A stretch of DNA of 64,000 nucleotides, taken from NCBI RefSeq assembly GCF_949628265.1, contig NC_088790.1:1554545-1618544 (forward strand), read 5' to 3'. Positions 1 to 15,476 of this stretch are shown here, piece after piece. The notes below the pieces were generated by a model. That model worked only from the letters and a program-made list of their open reading frames with translations, had not been told where the DNA came from and made no database searches. The translations under genes were made by a program, and so were the position numbers. The number at the start of each line of letters is the position of its first letter. Position 1 is the stretch's first letter. The stretch is from Cloeon dipterum (taxonomy: Eukaryota; Arthropoda; Insecta; Ephemeroptera; Baetidae).

Positions 1-194
1 AAAACAAGTACTGATAAATATGAGCAGTCTGCTGAATCCCGCTGTGAGCCAGTGAAATACCACTAACTATGATTATTCGCTGGCATTCTTTTGGTGCTCT
101 TTGCTCGTCTGACTGTTTTGACTCTTCTTGTTTCGAATATTTGCTGTCTCTCATTTGGCGCCTAAAAGCCATAAATTTCCGATTTCTGTTTTAG

Positions 195-1620
195 CATCAT
201 ATTCCGCGAGTATGCAAAGCCCTTCCTCCGTTTGTTAACCCTGACGGTGGACGAAATGAATGGCCCGATCAAGAAGTACCTAAATAATTTCGAAATGTTC
301 AGTTGTCTCTATGAAATCAAGCAACCGTTTCCAAGGCGTGATTCGATCAAATCCTTCGCTGGAGTGGGACTGCACTTGCCAGATCGTTTTTGTAGAGAGA
401 GAGCCTATTGCGAGGTTCGGATTGAGCGGACACTAGACTCTGAGGCGAGCTGCACCCTGAACATCGTGTCTGACAAGCAGGTGGCCAGCTTAGAGTACAC
501 CTTACTGAAAAGCTCGATCTCCGTGCCTAAGAAAGCGAAACACAAGTTCGCCCTATTGTTCAGGCCCAACCGAGATATTTTAATCAAAGAATTCAAATTC
601 TTCTTGCCACTGTCAATCCAGAGAAACTCTAAGAATTGGTGGTAATTGATATTTCTAGTTCAGGCTGTAAAGAAGTAATTAATATTCATGCATTCCGCAG
701 CATGGAGCATATGGAGCGTGACTTTCAGACATTAGAGTCTACTTGTCGTGCAAGTATCGAGGTGGGAAGATCAGCAAAGACGTGTTACCACTCCTTTAAA
801 TTTTCGTGAGTCGTACTTCAATTCACCAGTTGCATAAACCCTAAGTGTTCGAAGCCGCCAACAGATGGCGCCACCGTGGACTTTCGATTTTAAGGCACTT
901 CCGCTGCGATTTCAGACTCAATCTAGCTACCGTGCATTCTTCAATTAGTTTGCTATTTTTTGACGTGCTGTATACCACAATCGGTTCAGCCAATCGCCGT
1001 AGAATCGTGAAAAACTATTTTTTGAAATAAAAAAATCTTTACGAACGTTTCTACGGCGACTGGCTGAACCGATTGTGGTATACAGCACGTCAAAAAAAGC
1101 AAATTAATTAAAACAAGCAAAATAGCTAGATTGAGTCTGAAATCGCAGTGGAATGCATTAAAACCGCTTAAAAGAAATTTTTTAAAAAAAAGTCTGGTTG
1201 CACCATCTGTTGGTGGCTTTAATAACTAAGGATTTATGCAACTGGCCAATTGCATTTTTTAATAGGAAATTTGAAACTCCCAACAGAAATTAAAACACCC
1301 CTATTTTTGTTGACAGGAAAAACATGGAAGACGGCTTGGTTACGCTGAGACCGAGTGTGGATGTCAAGGTTGACCGTTTCACAGACGTGAGAATTGAGGT
1401 GATCATCTGTGGCAACTCTTACTTACCTGACCTTGGAGCAATTGTGGATGATTGCGTTGAACACAAAAGAAAATACGTGGAACGAAACAAGGTGTTTGTA
1501 AATTGTACTTCGAGCAAATTGCAGTTCCAGCATTACGAGTTGGACGAAGAATCGACGGTCCTAAGAGAGGAAAAGAACACCATTTTCAAAAGTGTCCTCT
1601 TTGATTCCATTACATACTGA
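195..1620 (+). CDS. BTB/BACK-type protein, C-terminal part (5' exons outside window)
   Basis: Three exons join in phase: 195-641, 701-805 and 1317-1620, with good GT-AG borders and a stop at 1620. The frame is open into the acceptor at 194, so the start lies left of the window. The first residues (FREYAKPFLRLLTLTVDE) match the end of the BACK domain of the intact gene at 56-59 kb, which has RLLTLTADEF at the same place. BACK domains follow BTB/POZ domains in cullin-3 adaptors and related scaffolds. About 240 residues follow that the 56 kb gene lacks; they are rich in beta-strand-like stretches and are shared with the neighbour at 2.3-3.6 kb. I do not recognise this second domain; a diverged PHR- or TRAF-like sandwich is possible. 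Intron 2 contains a foldback transposon. Family assignment is inferred from the BACK remnant. Confidence 0.6.
826..1245. mobile_element. Foldback MITE, copy 1 (about 420 bp palindrome)
   Basis: The two halves are near-perfect inverted repeats of about 200 bp. The outer ends read CCAGTTGCATAAACCCTAAG and its complement, with an inner GCCGCCAACAGATGGCGC block. It sits in an intron of the BTB-like gene. Copies lie at 60434-60842 (complete) and 41560-41815 (right half only). No transposase is encoded; the short ORFs in it are products of the palindrome. Confidence 0.8.
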
Positions 1621-1989
1621 AGGAAGGTTGAAGTCCTCCCTTTGCTACTCAAAAAAACAATACTTTGAAATTTTACTTTTGATGAAGACATCACACAATT
1701 TATTGCTTTATACATCTAGAGGTATATATATTCCTCGAGATGCAACCTACATATCGTTATAAAACTAAAGGCAAATTGAAGCAGAAATCCAGCGCAACGG
1801 AAGAAGGAGCTTGACTCATCGTTATTTTTCATATTTTATTTAGAAGAAAAATGAAATTGAGTGGTTCAAATTGGACTGAAATTAGCTGTCGCAATTTTTC
1901 TGCTTTTGCTTCAGATATATTAGACTTTAGTTGAAGCTGCATACTTGGATACTTCTGATAACTTTGCCTCCTGTCGTCCAAATGAAATC

Positions 1990-2296
1990 TTAAAATCAAT
2001 CAATCAATTTGTTTATTAAACACAAGATTGTGTACAACAGATTCTATTATGTAACAATAAGGTCAGTCATTTGGCTGGCAATTTTGCAGCCTGAGTCTGA
2101 CTCATCTGATTTTTGTCACTGCTCAAAAAGTGATAGATTTGCTCTTCCTCACACCACAAATTATAAAAAATCCATACAAAACCAGTGGTTTAAGATTTTC
2201 CGGATTGAGTCGGGGTTTTTCGACACACCCGCGATGGTTGACCAGAGTTGGAAAGCCGTGTGCATACACAAACAGGCACACGCTGAAATCTTAAAA
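1990..2296. mobile_element. Rearranged LINE fragment
   Basis: The plus strand from about 2187 encodes FRIESGFFDTPAMVDQSWK, which matches the C-terminal region of ORF2 in the 33-37 kb LINE. The adjoining segment at 2009-2050 is the same family's 3' UTR in the opposite orientation, including its terminal hairpin (2020-2033). Coding and UTR parts therefore face each other, so the copy has been inverted internally. Confidence 0.6.
2020..2033 (-). promoter_or_regulatory. LINE 3'-terminal hairpin, copy in fragment
   Basis: ACACAAGATTGTGT forms a six-base-pair stem. The loop and stem bases differ from the hairpins at 26227, 27772 and 33320, but pairing is kept. Confidence 0.5.
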
Positions 2297-2319
2297 TGAT
2301 AAGGGTATTATTTAAATTG

Positions 2320-3615
2320 CTACCATTCAACCAACAAAACTAGCTTTTTAAGTATGAGGACTATGCTGACGTTCGCGAAACACAGAACCATGACATTCGT
2401 ACTTAGCGTCACCCAGCTGTCCATTTTCGAGCTGTCGAAATAGAGGGTTAAACTTGTGTCAAGATATGAAATAAAGAGGCAATAAGAGGAAGTGTAACTT
2501 ACGCAATATCAGCGGTCAGGGAGACATCGGTGAACAACGAATTTGACGATCCTTTCACCGTTATCTTGGCACAAAACAAAGAGCAGAAAATCTTCAAGGC
2601 ACGCTTCCTCTGCTCTTTGCTGAAATTCATATATATTGATTTTTGTACAGCCGTAAACCTTAATTTATCTCTCCCACCTTTCCTCAGGGTTTTTCTGGAG
2701 GGACAGAGGACAGAAGATCTCAATTTCTTTGATACAAAGATCTCGTTGGGGTGCGAACAAGAGAACAAACTTCGGTGTTTTAGGCATTAAAAACTTTCTG
2801 TTGAGAAAGGTATCCTTGACGCTGGACACCTGCTCCTCAGGAACGATGGTCAGGGTGCAGCTCGAATCAGGGTCTTGTGTCCGCTCATTCTTCATTAAGC
2901 AAAGTTGGCCCATTGCGCAATAAACCTCATCAAAGGGCAGTCCGGCGATGGAATCGATAGAGTGACGGATGAGCGGTGGAGAACCGATCTGGTTGACAAT
3001 AAAGGTCCATTCGTTAAAGGCCAGGTATTTCTTTATCGAGTCGTCCAGCTCGTCTTCAGTCAGTGTCAGCACTCGAAGGTGTAGCAGAGCGTACTCGCGG
3101 AATACGTCACTACAAAAATAAAATATTTAATAAAATGCGGCCATTCAGGACAAATTGATATTACAAAAATCTTTTTGAAAAATTTTAGAGGTTAATAAGA
3201 GTTCTCCTTCCTTTGAAATTCCGTATTTTTGGGGCCAGGCGTATTTATCAGAGAAGTGGACGAGAATGGCTTCATTCTCAATATCCATCTTCAGGGAGAG
3301 GAAGCGGGACAGAGTTTTAGACTTGATGTACAGAAACTGCGGACTCTTTTGGAATTTTACTGGATCGCTAGTGAGCATCTAAAGAAAAAACTTAGACCTT
3401 GCCTCTTTTCGGACTGAAAAAATCATACCTCTTCGCCAGCAATGTTCGTTGTAAATATCCCAGATGTTGTGCACGGATAAGTTGATCTTTAACTCGTCGA
3501 CGCACACCTTTCCCAGCTCCCTCGCACCAAATCGCTCAACCAAGGCAGCCATGCAGAGGGATATATCAGAGCCCCAAATTTCGTCTTCTTCAACAGCTCC
3601 GCCTCTCTCAGGCAT
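2320..3615 (-). pseudogene. BTB/BACK-type paralogue, probably decayed
   Basis: Exons in transcript order are 3429-3615, about 3150-3378, 2678-3109, 2503-2619 and 2320-2431. The last three join in phase and match the three exons of the gene at 195-1620 along their length (VLTLTEDELDDSIKKYL versus LLTLTVDEMNGPIKKYL). The first two encode the end of a BTB fold and a BACK segment: MAALVERFGARELGK, then SDPVKFQKSP and ENEAILVHFSDKYAW. I could not join exon 1 to exon 2 in frame (phase 1 meets phase 0), the donor of exon 2 is weak, and no BTB start exon is visible upstream, where a LINE tail lies. A missed micro-exon is the alternative to decay. It converges tail-to-tail on its paralogue with about 700 bp between them. 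Confidence 0.55.
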
Positions 3616-3639
3616 CTGCCAGGATAAATACGTTTCTAA

Positions 3640-3717
3640 CCATCCATTTAGAAATGTAACCATATATACATATCTCTTGCATAACCTCGCCAAAAGACAA
3701 TAAAGATATAGTTTATT
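3640..3717 (+). mobile_element. LINE 3' tail (GCCAAAAGACAATAAAG family)
   Basis: The segment GAAATGTAACCAT...CGCCAAAAGACAATAAAG is followed by a TTAA-rich tail. Related ends lie at 39740-39800 and 40900-40975 on the same strand, and at 32332-32470 and 43808-43960 on the other. Here it lies just upstream of the decayed BTB gene and may mark what removed its first exons. Confidence 0.5.
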
Positions 3718-8432
<4,715 letters not shown>

Positions 8433-8449
8433 AATGATTTCGAAACTTT

Positions 8450-8568
8450 CGCTGCGACTAGAGGTCTGAGCCACCCAATTTTTGTCGGCTGCTGTCCTAA
8501 ATCTCGCGGCTGGCGCGGCTCGCAAAAACTGGCGGCGCGGCTCGCTCAGACCTCTAGCTGCGACAAAC
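8450..8568. repeat. GC-rich imperfect hairpin beside the TG tract
   Basis: CTAGAGGTCTGAGC at about 8459-8472 is answered by GCTCAGACCTCTAG at about 8546-8559, a 14-bp perfect stem. The loop of about 73 nt is rich in CGGCTGGCGCGGCT motifs. Similar CGGCTGGC-rich sequence occurs near 46790-46870 and 48040-48160, suggesting a small GC-rich repeat family. Confidence 0.6.
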
Positions 8569-9951
8569 ACGCAGCGCAGTGCACTTACCTTTTCTCCGCT
8601 CTTTTATTCTCGCTCAAGGAGAAAAACCCTCAGTTTTCTAGAATCGCCGCCGCGAACCAACACCCCTCAATTTTGAATGGACCTGGTCCGCTTTTAACAA
8701 ATGCGAGTGGAAAATGTGAGCTTTCAGCTCACAATCTCAGCACGCTCCAGCAGAAATTCAATAGAGGGGGAAATGTTTGTTAAGAGCACATACACACCGC
8801 CGCGGCCAACATAGAGACACTTTTTATTCCAAGCATCTATCTCTCGATGAGGCGTTTGATACACACGCGATAAAATTGCGATGGGAAAAATTGCCCCTAA
8901 TATTCTTAGAATTATTTAACCCTCAATATCAAACTTCTTCAATGTGTTCCCATGGTCAGGATTGACTTGACGCGCAGACACTGCGTCAGGTAGAGTACGG
9001 CGGGAAAATTACAAACGTAAAATGAAAATTTACCATGAAAATATCTTTAGCACAATTGATGTTTTTGTTGTTATTCAAATTCAAACTTTATTTATTTTAT
9101 GGCATAATTAATATATACATGATATGTAACTTTTCTCCAAAATGCAAGCTATCCATTTATAAATACACACACAATTCAAGATTACACATTATCAAAGTAA
9201 GTTACAAACAGAAATATCAAGCGATCTTACTAATTTTTAACGTATGCAAATGCCAAGTATGCATAAACATCATAAAATTTCATTTGATAAGCAAACTTGT
9301 GCAGCGCTGCCGTGAACTCTTGATACCTATAGGCTCTAGGGGGGTTACTTAACAGCTGATCAGCCCGGTAATTGGCGAATCGACCGTTAGATGGCACATC
9401 AGGCTAACGGAAATGAAAATTTGTAAACGCGCGGAAAGAAATAGAGGAGCTTTTCTTTTTCTCTACCGCTGTGTAATGCAAATAAATAAATGGATAAACA
9501 AAATATACGTGGGAATGAAATTATTGGGTCGGCTCTTATTTGACGTTTCTGATATTTACACGCCATATTGACTTCCAGACCGGTGGAAACCAACGCAGAT
9601 CTCAACCCGGTTCCCGGTGGAGTGTGTGGTTTTTCTGCTACAATTTGCGTAATTAATTAATTTTATGCAAAGTAGACAGACCATAAAAGCTCGAAACCGC
9701 GCTTATTTTCTGCATATTAGCTATTTTTTGGGCAGCTTACTCCATCCGACGCCATACCTGCGCGTCTCGGGTAAGTCAGCCCCTTGTGTTTGTAACGAGC
9801 CAAAGAGTCGAGTTGGGGGAGTGGCGCAGCTGTTTAAGCAGCTGTTGAGTGTGGCTAGTGTTAAGTTTGTGCTGCCAAAACACACACACACACATACACA
9901 CACACACTGTTGTAGCCTTTGCACCAGTGCCCGGCCAAGAGCAGATTCATC
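8569..9951. other. Intergenic, then promoter and 5' UTR of the small acidic gene
   Basis: No exon was recognised before 9952. A short (CA)n tract lies at about 9881-9908. The final 300 bp have raised GC content and lead into the start codon at 9952, so they probably include the promoter and 5' UTR. Confidence 0.4.
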
Positions 9952-11831
9952 ATGGAGGTTAGTATACTTCATTAATTATTAAGGAAGCGAACGAGGATGC
10001 TGCCTAGAGATTTTTTGTAACATCTGAATTAGGTTCCGCGTGTAAGAATCTGTGTTTTTTTGGTTGGAACTGAGCTAGGAAACAAAATATTTATAACAAT
10101 TTAAATTAATATTCAATAAATTTGATAAATTTTTAACTTAGCCAGTAATGTTGTTGCAATTTTGGTACGGTATATTTCAACAATTCTGAGCAAATGCTAA
10201 TCATTTTAAGAATTTGTTCCCGAGAATGTCGGTTCAAAGAGAAAATATTTATTTTCACTTATCGCTGGTTTGTTGACCCTTTTAGTGGCTTGTTTTGGGT
10301 TCTTAAATACTCGGAGCCAAGAATGAATAATAGATGATATAAACTAGAGCGTATTCAAGAAAGATTTTTCTAGTCTTGTTTAAAAAATTGATTTTCTTGT
10401 CCTCTTGCCTGTTCCGTCAGCTATATTCCTATTTTTTCCTGATTTTAAAATTAAATTCCATAATATCTTAAAATATGGTCACAACAAGTTATCAATATAT
10501 AGTAACTGCTATTAGAGTAATGATTTTGAAATAACAATATTTTTGAGGAAAATTTTGGACGTGGACACTTTAGGCTAAACATTTAGACCCATTTAAGATA
10601 TTGAAGTAGTAAAACAGCAGTAAAAATCTATAATATCTGTCTTCAAAAACATGTTTTTTTTTCTTAATGATACCATTATAAAGACCAAGATTGTAATTGT
10701 TTTGAAACAAAATTCCTGTCTTCCCCTGTTCCTGAAAAATATTTTCCTGGCCTGGCGGAGTTCCAGAAACGGCAGGAATTCCAGTTTCAATTTCCTGTCT
10801 TGGAATTTGCTCTAATGAAAACCCATTTTATCCATTGAGAAGTGGCAACAGTAGGGGAGAAGAGTAAATTCCGCTCTGCCGTGTTTCCACCTGCGAGATA
10901 CAAATAAAAGAAAAAGGACCTGCATTCTCAAAGGGGGTGACATTTTTTGCATTTATTGTGACTCTATGCTGAGAATTCAGAGCGTTCCACAGCCGCTTAT
11001 TGCTAGCAGTCGGACTGCTACTGTGAAAAAATTTGTTTTATTTCGGCCCAATTCATGTGTGGTGCGGGCGGAATGGAATGAACGCGAAAATCTGTCAAAT
11101 CTTTTTCATTGTTCTGCGCAGGGGCGAAACCAGAGCCTCTCTGAGGTTTACGAGACCCCGTTGTTTTTGCCGTGGACCTGACCAAATTTTCTAGGTTCCT
11201 CTCGCGTTTTCTCGCCCATTCCAGAATTTTCGAAGAGGGATAAAAATCACGTTTTTTGCCAGGAAGAAAGACCTGTTAGTTGAAGTTCACAACCAATTTT
11301 GTATAAGTCGCCTGATGCGTCGCTTTATATTATTAAATATTTGAATTCCGCTGTTCCAGCTCCCTGCAGCAGAGAATAAACATGACAAAACTGATCGCGT
11401 CGAGAGCGAGACGTCGTGCGAACCCAATAAGTGAGATTTTTTTGTTTTCAATTTAAGAATTATATTTTAAACAAATTTGTCTGACAGAATAGAGAAGCAG
11501 GCAAGTGGCGGCGAGTTGAAGGCAAAGACCAGCGAGGACAACGACAGCCCAGGATCCTCTGAGCCTAAGAAGGAAGAGGTACACATGAATTTCTTAAAAT
11601 TTATTTGAACATTTTATCATATTTACAAATTTGTGGCAGGAAACCTCGTCGAAGCAGGTGGAAGCAACGCCGTGGATGGTTCCACCCAGGACCTTTTGCA
11701 ATAATTGGATCCCCACCATTGGGAAGGAAGAAAGAGCAAAATTGATGCGCCAACAGGAGCGTGAAAGGCGCGCAGCAGGTCGGATTCAAGGGATAACGCC
11801 GATGGACGAATTTAGCAGCGACTCCGATTGA
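9952..11831 (+). CDS. Small acidic/basic four-exon protein, 119 aa, function unknown
   Basis: Exons 9952-9957, 11360-11430, 11488-11578 and 11640-11831 join in phase (0, 2, 0) to a 119-residue protein beginning MELPAAENK and ending DEFSSDSD. The first coding exon is only ATG GAG. Residues 1-55 are hydrophilic and probably disordered, rich in Glu, Lys and Ser. The last exon holds the likely conserved core, with PWMVPPRTFCNNWIPTIG followed by a basic helix KEERAKLMRQQERERRAAG and an acidic Ser tail that could be a CK2 target. I see no signal peptide or membrane segment. I do not recognise the family. The consistent splicing and open phases make it a likely real gene. Intron 1 carries an hAT-like MITE. 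Confidence 0.65.
10345..10814. mobile_element. hAT-like MITE, copy A (470 bp)
   Basis: The ends are TAGAGCGTATTCAAG at left and CTTGGAATTTGCTCTA at right, inverted relative to each other. Flanking octamers ATATAAAC and ATGAAAAC match at six of eight bases, as expected for an aged 8-bp target duplication. The interior carries diverged TCCTGTxCTGTTCC-like repeats. It is the same family as 30989-31782, in the opposite orientation, and lies inside an intron of the 119-aa gene. Confidence 0.7.
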
Positions 11832-12874
11832 TTGCCTCGTGACCACACCAATTCCAAGCCATGTCAGATGACGAGAAAGGAAAATTTTAAAAGTATAGTT
11901 TGGTCATCCTATTGCGAAAAGGGTGAGAAAAAGGGTGACGAAATAAAATTGCGTTAAGTATCCTCATTCTTGCATTTTAATTCTCTCTGTTCACACTTTT
12001 TTATTTTGTTCTAGGGATTAAACAAAATAAATTTCAAATTCACAATAAGCTGGGGAAAGCCAAATCCCAAATTTAACAGAACAGTAATAAACACGATATA
12101 CAAATAACATAGAATTAAATTTAGCCTTTGTGGAAAAAGGAACACTTCTTCATAATACTGATAATAAAACATGGGAAAAAGCCCGATTTTGAATGCTTGC
12201 GCGCATAGAACAAAAGCGCACTTATATTAAACCGGTTTATATTGATATTCGTCAGAAATATTCGAATTATTAATATTAAGCATATTAAGGCAGTCTTGCC
12301 TTATGAACCGGTACCAGAAAAGCCGGTTAAATCTACAGAGTGGACTTCAAATATATTAAAATCATGAAATAATATTGCAACCTAATTGGGTCCGATTTTA
12401 CTTACGTGATTGCTACCAGCTGCTGGAATATTTAGCCACGCCCACACCTGTGTGGAAATCGTGGCAACACCGCAGAGTGCACTCTACGTTCACGTAGTTG
12501 AGCAAATTAAGGAGAGTAAAGGTAGGAGATGCGAATAAACAGACAGAGTCACCAAAAGAGGGGAAGGGGTGGGGGTGAACAACCAGCGAACAAGCGACGA
12601 CAAGAGCAAATGACACAAGATGGCACTGTTTTATAATTGTAGAGTGATTCTTGCTACACTTGAGTTTGCGCTTTATTGTTTAGCGATAAAATAATCGTTA
12701 TTAATATAAATCTAACTTAATTCTAGAACTTCAGGACCAGAATTCATTTTTCCTCCAATGCAGCTCGATTATAGTGGAATGATATACTGCAAAAGCCAGG
12801 AAAATGCTTGTTGCCAATGCATAAACTCGTCCCTCAGGATTCAGTTAAGCCTAAAATGACCTGAGAAGCACTCC
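11832..12874. other. Intergenic stretch without recognised genes
   Basis: This is the 3' flank of the 119-aa gene (an AATAAA-like signal, GAAATAAAATTG, at about 11940) followed by AT-rich sequence. A GC-richer block lies at 12410-12620. No exon was recognised. Confidence 0.4.
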
Positions 12875-14030
12875 ACGCATCACGGGGAGGGCGTAACGCG
12901 TCACGGGCTGGTCGTCGGGCGTCACGGGCTGGTCGTTAGGCGTCACGGGGAGTGTCACGCGTCACGGGGAGGGCGTCACGCGTCACGGGCTGGTCGTCAC
13001 GCATCACGGGGAGGTTATTGTCACGCGTCACGGGGAGGGGGTCTCGCATCACGGGCTGGTCGTCACGCATCACGGGGAGAGCGTCTTGCGTCACGGGCTG
13101 GTCGTCACGCGTCACGGGGAGGGCATTACGCAACACGGGGAGGGCGTCACGCGTAACGGGATGGCGTCGCACGTCACGGGGAGAGCGTTGCGCGTCACGG
13201 GGAGGGCATTACGCATCACGGGGTGGGTGTCGCGCGTCACGGGGAGGGCGTCACGCGTGATGCCGCATCACGGGGAGGGCATTACGCATCACGGGGTGGG
13301 CGTTGCGCGTCACGGGGAGGGCATTACGCATCACGGGGAGGGCGTCACGCATAACGGGATGGCGTCACACGTCACGGGTTGGGCGTCGCGCGTCACGGGG
13401 AGGGCGTCACGCATCACGGGGTGGGCGTCGCGCGTCACGGGGAGGGCATTACGCATCATGGGGTGGGCGTCGCGCGTCACGGGGAGGGCGTCACGCATCA
13501 TGGGGTGGGCGTCACGCGTCACGGGGAGGGCGTCACGCATCACGGGGTGGTCGTTACGCTTAACGGGGAGGGCATTACGCATCACGGGGAGGACGTCACG
13601 CATCACGGGGTGGGCGTCGCACGTCACGGGGTGGGCGTCGCGCGTCACGGGGAGGGAATTACGCATCACGGGGTGGGCGTTGCGCGTCACGGGGAGGGCG
13701 TCATGCGTCACGGGGAGGGCCACGCTCGTCACGGGGTGGGCGTCGCGCGTCACGGGGAGGGCGTATTTCGTCACGGGGATGGCGTCGCACGTCACGGGCT
13801 GGTCGTCACGCATCACGGTCTGGTCGTCACGCGTCACGGGGAGGACATCACGCGTCACGGGGAGGGCGTTACGCGTCACCGTAAAGGTGTCACGCGTTAT
13901 AGGAAAGGCGTCACGCGTCACCGTAAAGGCGTCACGCGTCACCGTTAAAGCGTCACGCGTCACAGGAATGGCGTCACGCGTCTCGGGTAAAGCGTCATGC
14001 GATGGCTGTCTTGTCGCGTCTCCAAGGAAA
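12875..14030. repeat. CpG-rich 21-bp minisatellite (about 55 units)
   Basis: The unit is close to GCGTCACGCGTCACGGGGAGG, with variant last segments GGGCTGG, GGGGTGG and, near the right end, GTAAAGG. A 21-bp period is a multiple of three, so frames stay open on both strands: heptads like VTGRASR on plus and PVTRDAL on minus. The long ORFs here are explained by that and are not listed as genes. CpG and ACGCGT density is far above the surroundings. Confidence 0.95.
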
Positions 14031-15476
14031 AAATAAAGCTTTTTAAATTCCATGTCCGGCTGTCGCGTGCGGTGTCTGCGATAAAAGAATTAGTAATGTC
14101 GATTTTTTTAAAATCTGGATTAAAGTCGAAAACGCGGGAGGCGAACTAAATAGCATTATAACTCGTGACGATCAGCGTATGGAGTTTGATAGTTTTTGTT
14201 AGTAATGGACAATCTTGCCATGGATACATTCAGCATTTTAGTTTTTAGTTTATCGTTTATATTTATTTTGAGCCAATATGTACAGGGGCGACTCATTAAA
14301 ATACGTCAATCTTATCCTAAATATACAAACTAAAGACTATTGTTAACATTACAGTAGAGACAAGTTAAGTTAGTTAAGATACAAATGGTGTTTTGTGATT
14401 TTTAATAGGGTTGGTCCATCCCCTATCTCAGATAATTTATATATTTAATTCTACAGTTGATACAACATAGAAATTAATATCGTTTCGCTTTGGCAGCGGG
14501 GATAGTTTGTCAGGTTTTTGACGAGCTTCAAACAGCCGAACCTAAAGTAAATGTGTCAACGGCGAGTGGCATCTCGCAAACGACTACCAAAAGACGGTTA
14601 ACCTCGCTGAAATGACCGACAAGCAGTACCAGGAGACCACCGGCACCCTCAGGTACTAATCAAACAATTTTTAACATACATAGAACAATAAAGTTTTTTG
14701 AAACCAGAGCTAAATAAGTGATGGCGAAAGTTTAATTTGAAAAAGTGTGGTCATCATGCTGAACAGAATAGCTTTGAACGAGAACAAAATTGGCATCAGT
14801 TATTTGCGCAGTTGGCACATTTGGATGGTGGCGACAGAATTCTTACCGAGTACCTCAGTTTCGCCACGTAAGAGTTGCTGTTAATAGCCAGACCACGAAA
14901 CCCTGTGTCAAAAGACGCCGTTTAATGAATTTCTCGCTCAATCGCTAGCCGTAGTTGAACGCAAATTTTATTTCAAAGCTCCTTAACTCTAGGAAATTTT
15001 TCAAAATTGGTTTGACAAGAAATAGTGTTTAATTAGTTATTGCCGCGTTTTTAATAATTTAAATCTTTTGTTATTTTTGTAAAAATTGAGGTAGTAATTC
15101 TGCACAATGTGTTCGGATATTGAAACAGTGTTGCTTGGTAAAGATTAATCATCAAATACTGTAAATGCCATCTTTTGTTTTGTGGTAGAAAGGACAAAAT
15201 AAAAAATAATTTTTTTGACCAGCTGCAGATCTGTTTATTTTTAAATTAGAAAATTTTATACGTTTATAGTTTATTGCAATTTGCTCTGAAGAACAGAAGA
15301 TTTCGTTAACGGCCACGTCAATTTTATATACAATTTTGGCTCGACAAAAATTCTGCACCAAAAGTAATTAATAAATTACCTTATAGATATTCAATCAGAA
15401 ATTGAAAATTCTGAAATAGAACTAGTTTTATATACATTGCAAATCTTTAATTGAACAGATACTGATCCAAACTGCA
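14031..15476. other. Intergenic, AT-rich, with one possible tiny gene
   Basis: Apart from the two-exon candidate at 14612-14871 I see no coding or repeat structure. Confidence 0.4.
14612..14871 (+). CDS. Possible two-exon small protein (46 aa or truncated gene)
   Basis: ATG at 14612 opens MTDKQYQETTGTL. A GT donor after 14652 and an AG acceptor before 14772 join in phase 2 to give SFEREQNWHQLFAQLAHLDG and then DRILTEYLSFAT. The frame stops at 14871; alternatively a donor after 14867 (GTAAGA) leads to exons I could not find. The peptide is hydrophilic and helix-like, and no family is recognised. It may be the 5' end of a broken gene. Confidence 0.3.

Noticed and set aside
845-1030. Short ORF shared by several loci (EAANRWRH...)
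   Set aside because: It is the arm of the palindromic MITE; the same peptide appears on both strands of each copy.
12875-14030. CRISPR-like array
   Set aside because: Units are contiguous with no unique spacers, and the window is clearly eukaryotic.
13086-14053. 316-aa and 240-aa heptad-repeat open frames on both strands
   Set aside because: The 21-bp minisatellite period keeps all frames in register; there are no non-repeat coding flanks or splice structure supporting a gene.
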